Shown one piece after another: positions 19,937-29,784 of a stretch of DNA of 64,000 nt (positions within the stretch are counted from its first letter, which is position 1; the number at the start of each line of letters is the position of its first letter). The notes beneath the pieces are model-generated. The model saw only the letters and a program-made list of their open reading frames with translations, did not search any database and was not told where the DNA came from. Origin of the DNA: Phycisphaerales bacterium (lineage in GTDB: Bacteria > Planctomycetota > Phycisphaerae > Phycisphaerales > SM1A02); assembly GCA_009691805.1 (NCBI GenBank), contig SIAK01000001.1:114384-178383 (forward strand), read 5' to 3'. The translations under genes were made by a program, and so were the position numbers.

Positions 19937-22180
19937 ATGGGGTATGTTGGACACATGCGTTATGGCGCGGCATTCTTGGCGCTCCTCCTCGCGATGGCAA
20001 TGCTCTTGCTCTTCCAAGTGCAGCCGCTCATCGCGAACACGGTCGACGACGCAACTCTCCGTCCCGTGGACTTTGATGCAGAGGTGCTCCCGATTATCTC
20101 CGAGCATTGCTTTCGTTGTCACGGCGGCGTGCGTGAAATGAACGGACTGAATCTCATCACTCGAGATCGTGCCACGCAGGTCGCAAAGAGTGGCGCGTTT
20201 GCGATTGTTCCATCGCACCCTGAGTCGAGCGAAATGATTCGGCGAATCAATCTTGTGGGGGGCGCCAAGCAGATGCCGCCGGCGACGAGCGCGCTGTCCG
20301 CTCAACAACGCGCGCTCCTTGAGCGTTGGATTGCGGAGGGTGCGCAGTGGGAGAAGCCTTGGGCGATGCAAGAGATTCGCGATGAAGCTTCGCCGAATGT
20401 GCGTCACGCATCTTGGCCGCGCGAAGATCTCGACGCGTTTGTGCTTGCGGAACTTGAGCGGCGTGGCCTCGAGCCCGCACCTGAGGCAGATCGTCAGACA
20501 CTCTTGCGGCGCGTGTCGCTCGATCTCACGGGATTGCCGCCGGAGCCTGAAGCCGTCGCTGCGTTTCTTGCAGATGAGGGCGACGACGCGTACGAGCGCG
20601 TCGTCGATGGATTGCTCGCGAGTCCGCACTACGGGGAGCGATGGGCGCGACTGTGGTTGGATCTTGCGCGCTACGCCGACACGCAAGGCTACGAGAAGGA
20701 TCTTCCGCGCACGATGTGGCTTTGGCGTGATTGGGTGATCGACGCGCTTAACGCGGATATGCCGTACGACGAGTTTTCTCTGCGTCTTCTCGCAGGGGAT
20801 CTCCTCGAAGACGCGACGGAAGGTGATCGCATTGCAACGGCGTTTCATCGCAACACATTGACGAACACCGAGGGCGGCACCGATGACGAAGAGTTTCGCA
20901 TCGCGGCGGTCATGGATCGAGTTGCGACGACCTGGCAAGCGTGGATGGGTACGACATTTCAATGCACGCAATGCCACGGGCATCCGTTCGAGCCGTACGC
21001 GCATCGCGAGTACTACGAGTTTCTCGCATTCTTCAATCAGACTGCGGATGTTGATCGCGATGATGACGCGCCGATCTTGAAAGCAAAGTCGGCGCAGTTT
21101 GGAGAAACAAGTGTCCTCGTGATGCAAGAGCTTCCCGCCGAGCAAGCGCGCAAGACGCATCTATTCTTGCGCGGAAGCCGCGTCGCGCCTGCGGAAGAAG
21201 TGACGGCGAACACACCGTCGGTCCTTCCAGCGATGGATGCGTCGCTGCCGCGCAACCGACTCGGGCTCGCGCGCTGGCTGTTTGATCCGAAGCATCCGCT
21301 CACCGCTCGCGTTGCGGCGAACCGACAATGGGAGACGCTCTTTGGACGCGGCATTGTCGAATCGAGTGAGGACTTCAGTCTCCATCCACAGGTTCCTGAA
21401 CTGCTCGGTCATCTTGCGACGCGCTTGCGCGCGCTTGATTTCTCGATGAAAGCGTTCACGCGGGAGATCGTGCTCAGCGCAACATACCGGCAGTCGAGCG
21501 TCGCGAGTGCCACGACTCTCGCGAGAGATCCCGACAATCGTTTCTTCTCGCGCGCGATCAAGCGCCGTCTTGAAGCGGAAACTGTGCGTGATGCGAGTCT
21601 CGCTGTCGGTGGAGTGTTGACGCGAACGATGCACGGTCCGCCCGTGATGCCGCCGCAACCGCCAGGCGTGTGGGCAACGGTCTACAGCGGCGAGAACTGG
21701 AAGGTGAGCGAAGGCGGCGACGCGACGCGCCGATCGATCTACACCTATTGGAAGCGCACGAGTCCGCATCCGCAGATGCTCGCGCTTGATGCACCGAGTC
21801 GCGAAACTTGCACGGTGCGTCGCACGGCAACGAACACGCCGATTGCGACACTGGCGACATTCAACGACCCCGCGATGCTCGATGCTGCGGGTGGTCTCGC
21901 GCGGCGTGCTCTGCTTGAGGAGCACGCGAACACTCGCGCTCGCACGGCGTACATGTTCAACGTGGCGTTGTCGCGCGGAGCATCTTCACAAGAACTCGAT
22001 CGCCTCGATGCCTTCGTCGAGGGGGAGCGAGAACGCTTCGCAACCGATACGACCGCGCGCGATGCGTTTCTCGCTGCACTGCGAACTCCTGACGGCACAC
22101 TGGATCTCTCCGAGTACGCCGCGCTCACAAGTGGCGCAAATCTCATCCTCAATCTCGATGAGTTTCTGACGACGAAGTAA
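19937..22180 (+). CDS. Planctomycete-type cytochrome c / DUF1549 / DUF1553 protein
   Basis: 'FDAEVLPIISEHCFRCHG' (PSCyt1 CxxCH), 'YGERWARLWLDLARYADTQGYEKD' (DUF1549), 'NRLGLARWLFDPKHPLTARVAANRQWETLFGRGIVESSEDF' (DUF1553). Confidence 0.95.
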   Translation: MGYVGHMRYGAAFLALLLAMAMLLLFQVQPLIANTVDDATLRPVDFDAEVLPIISEHCFRCHGGVREMNGLNLITRDRATQVAKSGAFAIVPSHPESSEMIRRINLVGGAKQMPPATSALSAQQRALLERWIAEGAQWEKPWAMQEIRDEASPNVRHASWPREDLDAFVLAELERRGLEPAPEADRQTLLRRVSLDLTGLPPEPEAVAAFLADEGDDAYERVVDGLLASPHYGERWARLWLDLARYADTQGYEKDLPRTMWLWRDWVIDALNADMPYDEFSLRLLAGDLLEDATEGDRIATAFHRNTLTNTEGGTDDEEFRIAAVMDRVATTWQAWMGTTFQCTQCHGHPFEPYAHREYYEFLAFFNQTADVDRDDDAPILKAKSAQFGETSVLVMQELPAEQARKTHLFLRGSRVAPAEEVTANTPSVLPAMDASLPRNRLGLARWLFDPKHPLTARVAANRQWETLFGRGIVESSEDFSLHPQVPELLGHLATRLRALDFSMKAFTREIVLSATYRQSSVASATTLARDPDNRFFSRAIKRRLEAETVRDASLAVGGVLTRTMHGPPVMPPQPPGVWATVYSGENWKVSEGGDATRRSIYTYWKRTSPHPQMLALDAPSRETCTVRRTATNTPIATLATFNDPAMLDAAGGLARRALLEEHANTRARTAYMFNVALSRGASSQELDRLDAFVEGERERFATDTTARDAFLAALRTPDGTLDLSEYAALTSGANLILNLDEFLTTK

Positions 22181-22185
22181 TCTCG

Positions 22186-23649
22186 ATGCCGAATCACGAC
22201 GCACAACTCTTGCATCTTGAAGCCGCCACGCGGAGGCGCTTTCTGTGTGACGCAGGATTGTCGCTCGGCGGCGTTGCGCTCGCGTCGTTGCTTGGCAACA
22301 CTGCTTCGGCAGATGCGAGTGGCGCAACAACTCTCGCGCATGACAAACCGAAGTTGCATTTCGCACCACGCGCGAAGTCCGTGATTTTCATCCATCTCGC
22401 GGGCGCGCCGCCGCAACATGATCTCTTTGATCTGAAGCCCGCACTCGATCGTTACAACGGACAGCCATGTCCTGAGGAGTTTCTGAAGGGCGAGAAGTTC
22501 GCGTTCATCAAAGGGCATCCGACACTCCTCGCGAGTCCATTCAAGTTCGCCAAGTTCGGTCAAACGGGCATGGAGCTCTCGCAACTCATTCCCAACATCG
22601 GGAGTATCGCGGATGAAATCACGCTGCTGCGCGGCATGAAGACGGATCAATTCAATCACGCGCCTGCGCAGTTACTCATGCACACAGGCGAGGCGCGCTT
22701 CGGTCATCCTTCGATGGGCGCGTGGCTCTCCTATGGGCTCGGCAGTGCGAAGGCGCAACTCCCAAGCTTTGTCGTGCTCGTCTCGGGTGACAAGACGCCG
22801 GATGCAGGAAAGAGCGTGTGGGGAAGCGGATTCTTGCCAGGACAGTTTCAGGGCGTGCAGTGCCGCACGGTCGGAGAGAGTGTGCTCTATCTCGACGATC
22901 CCGCGGGAACCACGCGCGCGTCGCGAAGAGCGGCGCTGGATGCGATGCGCGATCTCAATGGGCTCTCGCCCTTCGCGGACGAAAGCACGCGTGCGCGCGT
23001 CGAACAATTCGAGATGGCGTATCGCATGCAGATGAGCGTGCCTGAAGCGACCGAGCTTTCGAATGAGAGCGCGGAGACGCTCGCGCTGTATGGAGCCACG
23101 CCTGGTCAGGCGAGCTTTGCGAACAATTGCTTACTCGCGCGGCGACTGGTGGAACGCGGCACGCGCTTCGTGCAACTCTTCGATTGGGGTTGGGACGCGC
23201 ATGGCACGAGCCCTGATGACGATCTGCTCCATCAGCTTCCGAAGAAATGCATGGAATCCGATCGGCCGAGTGCGGCGCTTGTGCTCGACCTTAAACGCCG
23301 CGGACTGCTCGATGAAACGCTGGTGATATGGGGCGGCGAGTTTGGCCGCACGCCAATGGTCGAGTACCGCAACGGCAAGAAGGAATTCATCGGTCGCGAC
23401 CACCATCCTCACTGCTTCAGCATGTGGATGGCGGGCGGTGGAACGAAGAAGGGCTTCGTGCATGGCGCGACGGATGAACTGGGATACTTTGCGACCGAAG
23501 GTGTCGTCGAAGTGCGCGATCTACAAGCGACGATTCTCTCGCTGCTTGGATTCGATCACGAACGATTGACGTATCGACACGCTGGTCTTGATCAACGACT
23601 CACAGGCGTGGTCAAGCCGAGTCGTGTTGTGCACGAGATCATTGCGTAG
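22186..23649 (+). CDS. DUF1501 domain protein
   Basis: 'RRRFLCDAGLSLGGVALASLLG' Tat-like N-terminus; 'AKSVIFIHLAGAPPQHDLFDLKPAL', 'LVIWGGEFGRTPMVE', 'GRDHHPHCFSMWMAGGG'; adjacent to DUF1549/1553. Confidence 0.95.
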   Translation: MPNHDAQLLHLEAATRRRFLCDAGLSLGGVALASLLGNTASADASGATTLAHDKPKLHFAPRAKSVIFIHLAGAPPQHDLFDLKPALDRYNGQPCPEEFLKGEKFAFIKGHPTLLASPFKFAKFGQTGMELSQLIPNIGSIADEITLLRGMKTDQFNHAPAQLLMHTGEARFGHPSMGAWLSYGLGSAKAQLPSFVVLVSGDKTPDAGKSVWGSGFLPGQFQGVQCRTVGESVLYLDDPAGTTRASRRAALDAMRDLNGLSPFADESTRARVEQFEMAYRMQMSVPEATELSNESAETLALYGATPGQASFANNCLLARRLVERGTRFVQLFDWGWDAHGTSPDDDLLHQLPKKCMESDRPSAALVLDLKRRGLLDETLVIWGGEFGRTPMVEYRNGKKEFIGRDHHPHCFSMWMAGGGTKKGFVHGATDELGYFATEGVVEVRDLQATILSLLGFDHERLTYRHAGLDQRLTGVVKPSRVVHEIIA

Positions 23650-24670
23650 GAGTTGGCGTTGTCGTCGTCGTCGCGGAAGCCGGCGCGACTGGCTTCTCGC
23701 GCGTTGGCGCCGATCGCTCAAGTTCGACGGCATACACGCCGCGCACCGCGGTGACAAAGAGCGTGTGGCCACTCACGCCACCGAGAAAACAGTTCGAAGG
23801 GTTCTCAGGAAATCGAATGTCGCCAAGCGCGACGCCGTCTTCGGAAAGAATGAAAATCTTCGCGCGCGCCGGGACAGTGATGTAGAGCGTGCCTTCGCTG
23901 TCGATGCAGAGTCCATCACCTGCAGTTTGCGCGCGCGTGCCCGCAGGGATTTCGTAGAAGACGCGACCTTCGCCGAGCGTCATCGCGCTCACCACGGGGT
24001 ACGCGCGCATCTTGCGATCGATGTAGGGCAAGACGTAGAGCGTTTTCTCGTCGTTGGAAAGTCGAACGCCATTCGGCGCGCGCACATCCGACACAAGCAC
24101 CTTTGCTTTGCCACCTGTGGACGCAACAGCGAGCACCGCATCTGGCGGAGTCTTGTCGGATTTGCGACCAATGATCGGCGCTGTGAAATAGATCGTGCCG
24201 TCGCGAGCGATGCAGAGATCATTCACGCTCCCCAGCGGCGTTCCATCTTCGCGCGCGTCGCACACCGTGCTCATCGACTTGGTCGCCAGATCAATCTTCA
24301 CGATGCGACCACTCGCACTCGCGCAGCCGTAGAGCGTTCCATCTTGCGCGAACGCGAGCCCGTTCATTCCTTCGGTTTTTTCAAGCGCGACTTCAGGCTT
24401 GCCATCGGGCGCGAGGCGCATGATTTCGTTGCGCGGAATGTCCGTCCAGTAGAGGACGCCAGCCGCGTCACACGCAGGCCCTTCCGTAAAGATCTGTCCT
24501 TCAGCGAGCCGCCGAATCGGCGCGCCTTCCGCGACGATGCCTGCGGTTGTTTTTTCGACCGTGCCCACAATCGTTCCTGGTGCAGAGGCCGCGCTGGGAG
24601 TGGTGGCGATCGGCGGCGTTGCGATCTGCGAGATTGAGAATGCGAGCGGTGCGAGAATGTTGTGGATCAT
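23639..24670 (-). CDS. SMP-30/gluconolactonase/LRE family protein
   Basis: 'FTEGPACDAAGVLYWTDIPRNEIMRL', 'MNGLAFAQDGTLYGC', 'GSVNDLCIARDGTIYFT', 'GVRLSNDEKTLYV' beta-propeller repeats. Confidence 0.9.
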   Translation of the reverse strand: MIHNILAPLAFSISQIATPPIATTPSAASAPGTIVGTVEKTTAGIVAEGAPIRRLAEGQIFTEGPACDAAGVLYWTDIPRNEIMRLAPDGKPEVALEKTEGMNGLAFAQDGTLYGCASASGRIVKIDLATKSMSTVCDAREDGTPLGSVNDLCIARDGTIYFTAPIIGRKSDKTPPDAVLAVASTGGKAKVLVSDVRAPNGVRLSNDEKTLYVLPYIDRKMRAYPVVSAMTLGEGRVFYEIPAGTRAQTAGDGLCIDSEGTLYITVPARAKIFILSEDGVALGDIRFPENPSNCFLGGVSGHTLFVTAVRGVYAVELERSAPTREKPVAPASATTTTTPTPTQ

Positions 24671-25326
24671 GGAGCGTTCATTTCACCGCGCTTCGTTCGT
24701 CGCGAAGACCACCATCCCCACACGAGTGGCATGATGCTGACAACGATGATGAGGAGCACGAACTTCGAGAAGTTTGCCTTCACGAACGGAAGGTTTCCGA
24801 AGAGGTAGCCCGCGCCCACGAAAAGGACGACCCAGAGTGTGGCGCCAATCACACTTGACAGAAGAAAGCGCCAGTAGGGCATCGCGCCAACGCCTGCAAC
24901 GAACGGCGCGAACGTGCGCACGACCGGTGCGAATCGCGCGAGGATGATGGCCTTCGTGCCGTGCTTGTCAAAGAACTGCTGCGTGCGTTCGAGATGGGAT
25001 TTTTTCAGCCAGCGCATTTTCCCACTAAACGCGCGTGGCCCAATGATGCGACCCACGCGGTAGTTCAAATTGTCGCCCGCGAGTGCAGCGACAAAGATGA
25101 TCAGCGCGATGAGCCGTACATCAAGATCGCCGATCGCCGCAATCGCGCCCATGGCAAAGAGCAGCGAATCGCCGGGCAAGAGCGGAAGCACGACCAAGCC
25201 GGTCTCGCAGAACACGATCGCGAAGAGAAGGACATAAGTCCACACGCCGTAGTCGCGGACGAACTCGGCCAAGAGCGTGTCAAGATCGGTAAACAAGCGG
25301 AGAAACAGGTCGAAAGCGTCACTCAC
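24667..25326 (-). CDS. DedA/VTT family membrane protein
   Basis: 'LPLLPGDSLLFAMGAIAA', 'GDNLNYRVGRIIGPRAF', 'FDKHGTKAIILARFAPVVRTFAPFVAGVGAMPYWRF'. Confidence 0.93.
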   Translation of the reverse strand: MSDAFDLFLRLFTDLDTLLAEFVRDYGVWTYVLLFAIVFCETGLVVLPLLPGDSLLFAMGAIAAIGDLDVRLIALIIFVAALAGDNLNYRVGRIIGPRAFSGKMRWLKKSHLERTQQFFDKHGTKAIILARFAPVVRTFAPFVAGVGAMPYWRFLLSSVIGATLWVVLFVGAGYLFGNLPFVKANFSKFVLLIIVVSIMPLVWGWWSSRRTKRGEMNAP

Positions 25327-26375
25327 GCGTTGGGCTCCGAAGCCTTCGTGCCGCTTGCAGGCGGGAAGAGCACGGAGAGCACGAGGCAGCCCCCGATGAG
25401 TGTCGCGATGACCGCGAGCGAAAGCGTGATAGGGAAATGTCCATCTTCAAAGAAGCGACCGAGGAACGTCATCTTGGCGCCGACAAAGATGAGCACGAGT
25501 CCAAGTCCGTACTTCAACAGGTAGAAGCGCTGCATCGCTTCGGCAACGACAAAGAACATCGCGCGGAGTCCAAGGATTGCGAGAACGTTCGATGCGAATG
25601 CGACGATCGGTTCGCGCGAGATACCAAGCACCGCGGGAACACTGTCGACAGCGAAAACGATGTCGGTCGTTTCAACGACACAGAGCGCGATCATCAACGG
25701 CGTCGCAAAGAGCACGCCGTTTTCACGCACGAAGAAACGATGACCGCGGAAGCCATCCGTAATCGGAAGCACATATTTCAGCGTGCGAACAAGCACATTT
25801 CGATCAGGATGTGGCGTTGCGTCGCCCATTCCATCCGAGCGCAGCACCTTGTAGCCTGTGAGAATCAGGAACGCACCCATGACGATGAGCGTCCATTCAA
25901 ACTGCGCGAGCCCCGTACCGATGGCGATGAAAATCCCACGGAAGACAATCGCACCGAGAATCCCATAGAAGAGGACGCGATGTTGCAGCGCTCGCGGAAT
26001 TGCGAAGTAGCGGAAGAGCACGATGAAGACGAACAGGTTGTCGATGGAGAGCGAGACTTCGATTGCGTACGCGGCGCTGAATTGCATGAACAGTTCGCGC
26101 GCCGCTCCACTTGGTCCCGCGTTGAACCAAATCGAGTTTTCGAGAAGCTCGGGATGCGCATGAAGTTCCTGATGCGCCCACATCCAGAAACCGAGCGAGC
26201 AGAGCACGGCGATGCTCACGCAGGTCAAAGTCCATACAAAGGAAGCCCGAAACGAGGGCTCTCTGCGCTTGAGTCCGAAGACGAGCAAATCGACAGTCAG
26301 GATGCAGCCCATCAACGCCAGAAAGGCAGCGATGACCCACCAGTACTCTGAGATCGGAAAGACGATTGGATTCAA
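25323..26375 (-). CDS. TerC/Alx family integral membrane protein
   Basis: 'EVSLSIDNLFVFIVLFRYFAIP', 'VETTDIVFAVDSVPAVLGISREPIVAFASNVLAILGLRAMFF'; start approximate (ORF opens to 26648; TTG 26375 a candidate). Confidence 0.88.
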   Translation of the reverse strand: MNPIVFPISEYWWVIAAFLALMGCILTVDLLVFGLKRREPSFRASFVWTLTCVSIAVLCSLGFWMWAHQELHAHPELLENSIWFNAGPSGAARELFMQFSAAYAIEVSLSIDNLFVFIVLFRYFAIPRALQHRVLFYGILGAIVFRGIFIAIGTGLAQFEWTLIVMGAFLILTGYKVLRSDGMGDATPHPDRNVLVRTLKYVLPITDGFRGHRFFVRENGVLFATPLMIALCVVETTDIVFAVDSVPAVLGISREPIVAFASNVLAILGLRAMFFVVAEAMQRFYLLKYGLGLVLIFVGAKMTFLGRFFEDGHFPITLSLAVIATLIGGCLVLSVLFPPASGTKASEPNA

Positions 26376-26646
26376 GGATGAGCCTAGGGGCGAGATTGTG
26401 GAGGCAAGCGAACCAGTTTGGGTGCGCGCTTGATGCGGCAGAATATCCCATTGCGTCAGGAATGGGGTTTCTCTTGCCGAATGGTGTGAGGGGAAGGGGA
26501 GGAACTGCGGTCGAGGGGGAACAAACTCGTCGTAGGGCGAACTCCCGCCTTCAACGCTGTAGCCAGACTTCATGTGAATCGCAGACAATCGAGCACCGAT
26601 TCTCGTCACGCCTAATGCAATTGCGCCTCTAGGCAAGGAGATCCAC

Positions 26647-28101
26647 ATGAACGATCAGACAATTCAAAGGCCTGTTCTCGGAGATTTGAACGCCGCGGCA
26701 TTCACAATCGCACTCGGCTCACTCGCGATTCTCGCGCCCGAAAGGAGCGCGCTCGCCGATGTCCTCTTTGGTCCTGCAGCCCCCACAGCGCCAACCGTTG
26801 AAGTTTCGGTATCGCCCGCGCTTCCGCTCATGGTCGCGCTCGCGCCGATTCCACAAGAGGCTGCGCCAGTCATGGGCGCAGAACAAAATGCTCGTGATCC
26901 AACGCCTGTTGCAGTGAATGATTCGTGCGAATGGTTTGGCGGCAAGCCGTGGAGTGAGTGGAACACGATGACGGGAGATTGGGGCGGAGCGCGCACCGGT
27001 CTCATCGAGAACGGAGTGACGGTCGCGGGCAGTGCCATCATGGAATGGTCGAACGCGATTCAAGGTGGATCAGGCAAGGACAACACTGGTCGTGTCTTGC
27101 TCGATCTCAACACGACGTTTGATCTCGGAAAAATCTTTGACCTCAAGGGCGGCAGCGTGTTCCTTGATTTTCAGTACGCAGATACGGGCAACGGATTCAG
27201 CGTGCCTGAAGCGTTTCAACCGATTTCGAACATCGATCTTCCTGGCTCTGGACGCATCACGCAGATTTCGCAAGCGTGGTATCAACAGTATTTCGCCGAG
27301 GATATCTTGCGCGTGAAAGTAGGAAAGATCGATGCAAACGCGGAGTTCGGCTACACGCCTGCGCTCGCGGGCTTCATCAATCTTTCAGCTGCAGTCACAC
27401 CCACGAATCCGCTCATGCCAACCTATCCAAACCCTGCGTTTGGTGTGAATGCATTCTTGTATCCATGCAAAGAGTGTTATGTTGGATTCGGTCTCTATGA
27501 CGGTTCGCTCGCGGAAGGCGTGCAGACGGGCAACCTGGGGCCGAGCTCGCTGTGGGATGGCAATGGTGTGTACATGACTGCGGAAGCTGGTTTGACGATG
27601 GATAATCTTGGTCCATTTTCCGGCGTGCGTGCAGGGCTTGGAGCTTGGTGGTCAACCTCGCAACTCACAACTTTTTCAGGTGATGAACAAGATGGCGTCG
27701 GCGGTATCTATGGAATCGCGGAAGCGCGCGTGTGGCGCCCCGAAGGCGTCGGTGATGCTTCCTCTTGCCGACGCGGTTTGTGGATCGCAGGACAATTCGG
27801 TTGCACCGACTCCGGCGTGTTTGCTGCCGCGAATCAGATTGGATTCGGCGCAGCGCTCTCGGGTACTTTCTCAGGACGCGATCTCGACGGCGCGGGTGTG
27901 TACATCAGCTGGGTCGACTTCGCGAGCGGTGCAAACTTAGGCGATGGCTCGAACGAAACGATGGTCGAATGCTACTACGACGTTGCAGTCACGCCGTGGT
28001 TCCGTCTGAAGCCTGACATGCAGTTTGTCTTTGATCCTTCGGGCGATTCGACAGTCGACACCTCGGTGATCTTCACGCTGCGCGCAACGGTCACGTTCTA
28101 A
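26647..28101 (+). CDS. OprB-family carbohydrate-selective porin
   Basis: 'WSEWNTMTGDWGGARTGLIENGVTV', 'LLDLNTTFDLGKIFDLKGGSVFLDFQYADTG', C-terminal aromatic strand '...VIFTLRATVTF'. Confidence 0.87.
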   Translation: MNDQTIQRPVLGDLNAAAFTIALGSLAILAPERSALADVLFGPAAPTAPTVEVSVSPALPLMVALAPIPQEAAPVMGAEQNARDPTPVAVNDSCEWFGGKPWSEWNTMTGDWGGARTGLIENGVTVAGSAIMEWSNAIQGGSGKDNTGRVLLDLNTTFDLGKIFDLKGGSVFLDFQYADTGNGFSVPEAFQPISNIDLPGSGRITQISQAWYQQYFAEDILRVKVGKIDANAEFGYTPALAGFINLSAAVTPTNPLMPTYPNPAFGVNAFLYPCKECYVGFGLYDGSLAEGVQTGNLGPSSLWDGNGVYMTAEAGLTMDNLGPFSGVRAGLGAWWSTSQLTTFSGDEQDGVGGIYGIAEARVWRPEGVGDASSCRRGLWIAGQFGCTDSGVFAAANQIGFGAALSGTFSGRDLDGAGVYISWVDFASGANLGDGSNETMVECYYDVAVTPWFRLKPDMQFVFDPSGDSTVDTSVIFTLRATVTF

Positions 28102-28129
28102 ACGCAACTCTTCAACTTCTTTTCACGCG

Positions 28130-28155
28130 CGAGGCGGTCCCTACGGACTGCCTCG
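28130..28155. terminator. Probable bidirectional terminator hairpin between convergent genes
   Basis: cgaggcggtcc-ctac-ggactgcctcg with one G-T pair, followed by tgccttta; lies between the 28101(+) and 28161(-) stops. Confidence 0.6.
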
Positions 28156-28160
28156 TGCCT

Positions 28161-28937
28161 TTATCTCTGCACGAGAAAGCGACGGAGCAAGAGCCTGCTC
28201 GCAAGGCTCACGCATCCATAGACCGCGAATCCAACGAGCGCAGCGAGGAGCACTGCGACGAAGACGCGGTCGGTTTGAAAATTGCGCAGTCCCGTCGTGA
28301 CGAGAACACCAAGCGGCGCGCGGTCACCGCTGATACCCGCGATGAATTCGCCCGCGATCGTGCCAATCGTTGCAAGTCCCGCAGCAATGCGCAGGCCAGT
28401 CACGATGTTCGGCACAGCGCTGGGCAGCGCAAGCTTCCACCAGGTCTTCACGCGACTTGCGTTGAGGAGGTGGAAGAGTTCCTGTAAGTGCGGATCTGCG
28501 CTGCGTAAACCAGAGAGCGTGTTCGCAATCACGGGAAAGATGCTCACAATCGCAGCACTCGCGATGATCGATGGTCGTCCGTAGCCGAGCCAGACGACGA
28601 GGAGCGGTGCGATCGCGATGAGCGGCACCATCTGAAACAAGAGTGTGAGTGGATAGACGCTTTGCTCCACGCGGCGCGAGAGTGAGAGGACGCTTGCAAG
28701 CAGCACGCCAGCCGTCGCTGCGATGCCAAATCCAATCGCTGCGTTCATCGCGGTTTCGAAACAACCGATCAGAAACGGCTTCGGATCAGCCAAAAATGCG
28801 GTCGCCACCGCCCATGGCGAAGGGAGCATGAAGTCCTTCACTTCAAACAGAATCTTGCATGCCCACCAGAGCAAGATCACGACTGCGACAGTCGCTAATG
28901 GAGAAAGCGCGCGCACGAGTTGTTGTGTGCGCGTCAT
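28161..28937 (-). CDS. ABC transporter permease (NitT/TauT/Thi type)
   Basis: 'FQMVPLIAIAPLLVVWLGYGRPSIIASAAIVSIFPVIANTLSGLRSADPHLQELFHLLNASRVKTWWKLALPSAVPNIVTGLRIAAGLATIGTIAGEF'; ATG overlaps the upstream stop (ATGA). Confidence 0.92.
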   Translation of the reverse strand: MTRTQQLVRALSPLATVAVVILLWWACKILFEVKDFMLPSPWAVATAFLADPKPFLIGCFETAMNAAIGFGIAATAGVLLASVLSLSRRVEQSVYPLTLLFQMVPLIAIAPLLVVWLGYGRPSIIASAAIVSIFPVIANTLSGLRSADPHLQELFHLLNASRVKTWWKLALPSAVPNIVTGLRIAAGLATIGTIAGEFIAGISGDRAPLGVLVTTGLRNFQTDRVFVAVLLAALVGFAVYGCVSLASRLLLRRFLVQR

Positions 28938-29695
28938 GTCCGCAACATCTTTCGCGTGTCTTGTGTGATCGCTCGGAGCATCGCTTCGCTCGCAATGCGC
29001 ACGGAGGTATTCAACTGCGGGGAAGTCCAAGAGGACGCGTCGCGTTCACCCGATGGCGTCGCCACGCGCGCGACGATGCGCGCAGGTCGCGGCGTGAGGA
29101 CGATGATTTCCTCGGCGAGATAAGCCGCTTCAGCCACGGAGTGCGTGACGAGAATCACCGTGAAACGCTCGCGTTCCCAGAGTTCGCGCAATTCTTCATC
29201 GAGCTCGTGTCGCGTGACATCGTCTAATCCGCTCATAGGCTCATCCAGCAGCAAGACCTTCGGTTTCGCGATGAGCGCGCGTGCAAGGGAAGCGCGCATG
29301 CGCATGCCGCCAGAAAGTTGTGCTGGTGTGCGAGCGTGTGCGTCACTGAGTTTCACGAGCGAGATTGCTTCGGCGGCGCGTTCGCGTGACTCCGCGCGCG
29401 TCATGCCGCGCAGTCGCAAGGGCAGTGCAACGTTGTCGAGCAGCGTGAGCCATGGGAGGAGGCGAGGCTCTTGAAACACAAACGCGCTTTCGCCGTCGCA
29501 GCGTGTTATCGAACCGGAGTCTGGCGCGTCAAGCCCACCAATCATGCGCAGCAATGTCGTCTTGCCGCAACCACTCGGACCGATGAGCGCGCAGCATCCT
29601 CCGACCTTCACCTCGAAGGAGACGCGATCGATTGCGAGCGTTTCGCCGAAGCATCGGCTGACGTTTTCTACTGTGATGGAAGCGGGGGCGAGCAT
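28934..29695 (-). CDS. ABC transporter ATP-binding protein (NitT/TauT/Thi type)
   Basis: Walker A 'GPSGCGKTTLL', 'LSGGMRMRASLARALIAKPKVLLLDEPMSGLDDVTR'. Confidence 0.92.
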   Translation of the reverse strand: MLAPASITVENVSRCFGETLAIDRVSFEVKVGGCCALIGPSGCGKTTLLRMIGGLDAPDSGSITRCDGESAFVFQEPRLLPWLTLLDNVALPLRLRGMTRAESRERAAEAISLVKLSDAHARTPAQLSGGMRMRASLARALIAKPKVLLLDEPMSGLDDVTRHELDEELRELWERERFTVILVTHSVAEAAYLAEEIIVLTPRPARIVARVATPSGERDASSWTSPQLNTSVRIASEAMLRAITQDTRKMLRT

Positions 29696-29784
29696 GCGTC
29701 GAGGTTGGATGGAGGATGCGCGCGCGAGCCGCGCAAGTTTCTTCGGTCAAGCGTGGGATTGCGCAACAACACTACACTAAGGAG

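Noticed and set aside
19766-21160. 464-aa minus-strand ORF
   Set aside because: Antisense to the metalloprotease end and the DUF1549/1553 gene; low-complexity Arg-rich product with no family motif.
17123-23649. Treating the metalloprotease plus DUF1549/DUF1501 block as a novel system
   Set aside because: These families and the DUF1549-DUF1501 pairing are common in Planctomycetota, and a strong terminator (19889-19921) separates the protease from the pair.
23588-24637. 349-aa plus-strand ORF
   Set aside because: Antisense to the SMP-30/gluconolactonase gene, which has clear beta-propeller motifs.
29696-29784. TPP riboswitch ahead of the THI5-like binding protein gene
   Set aside because: No recognisable CTGAGA/thi-box core in the short divergent gap.
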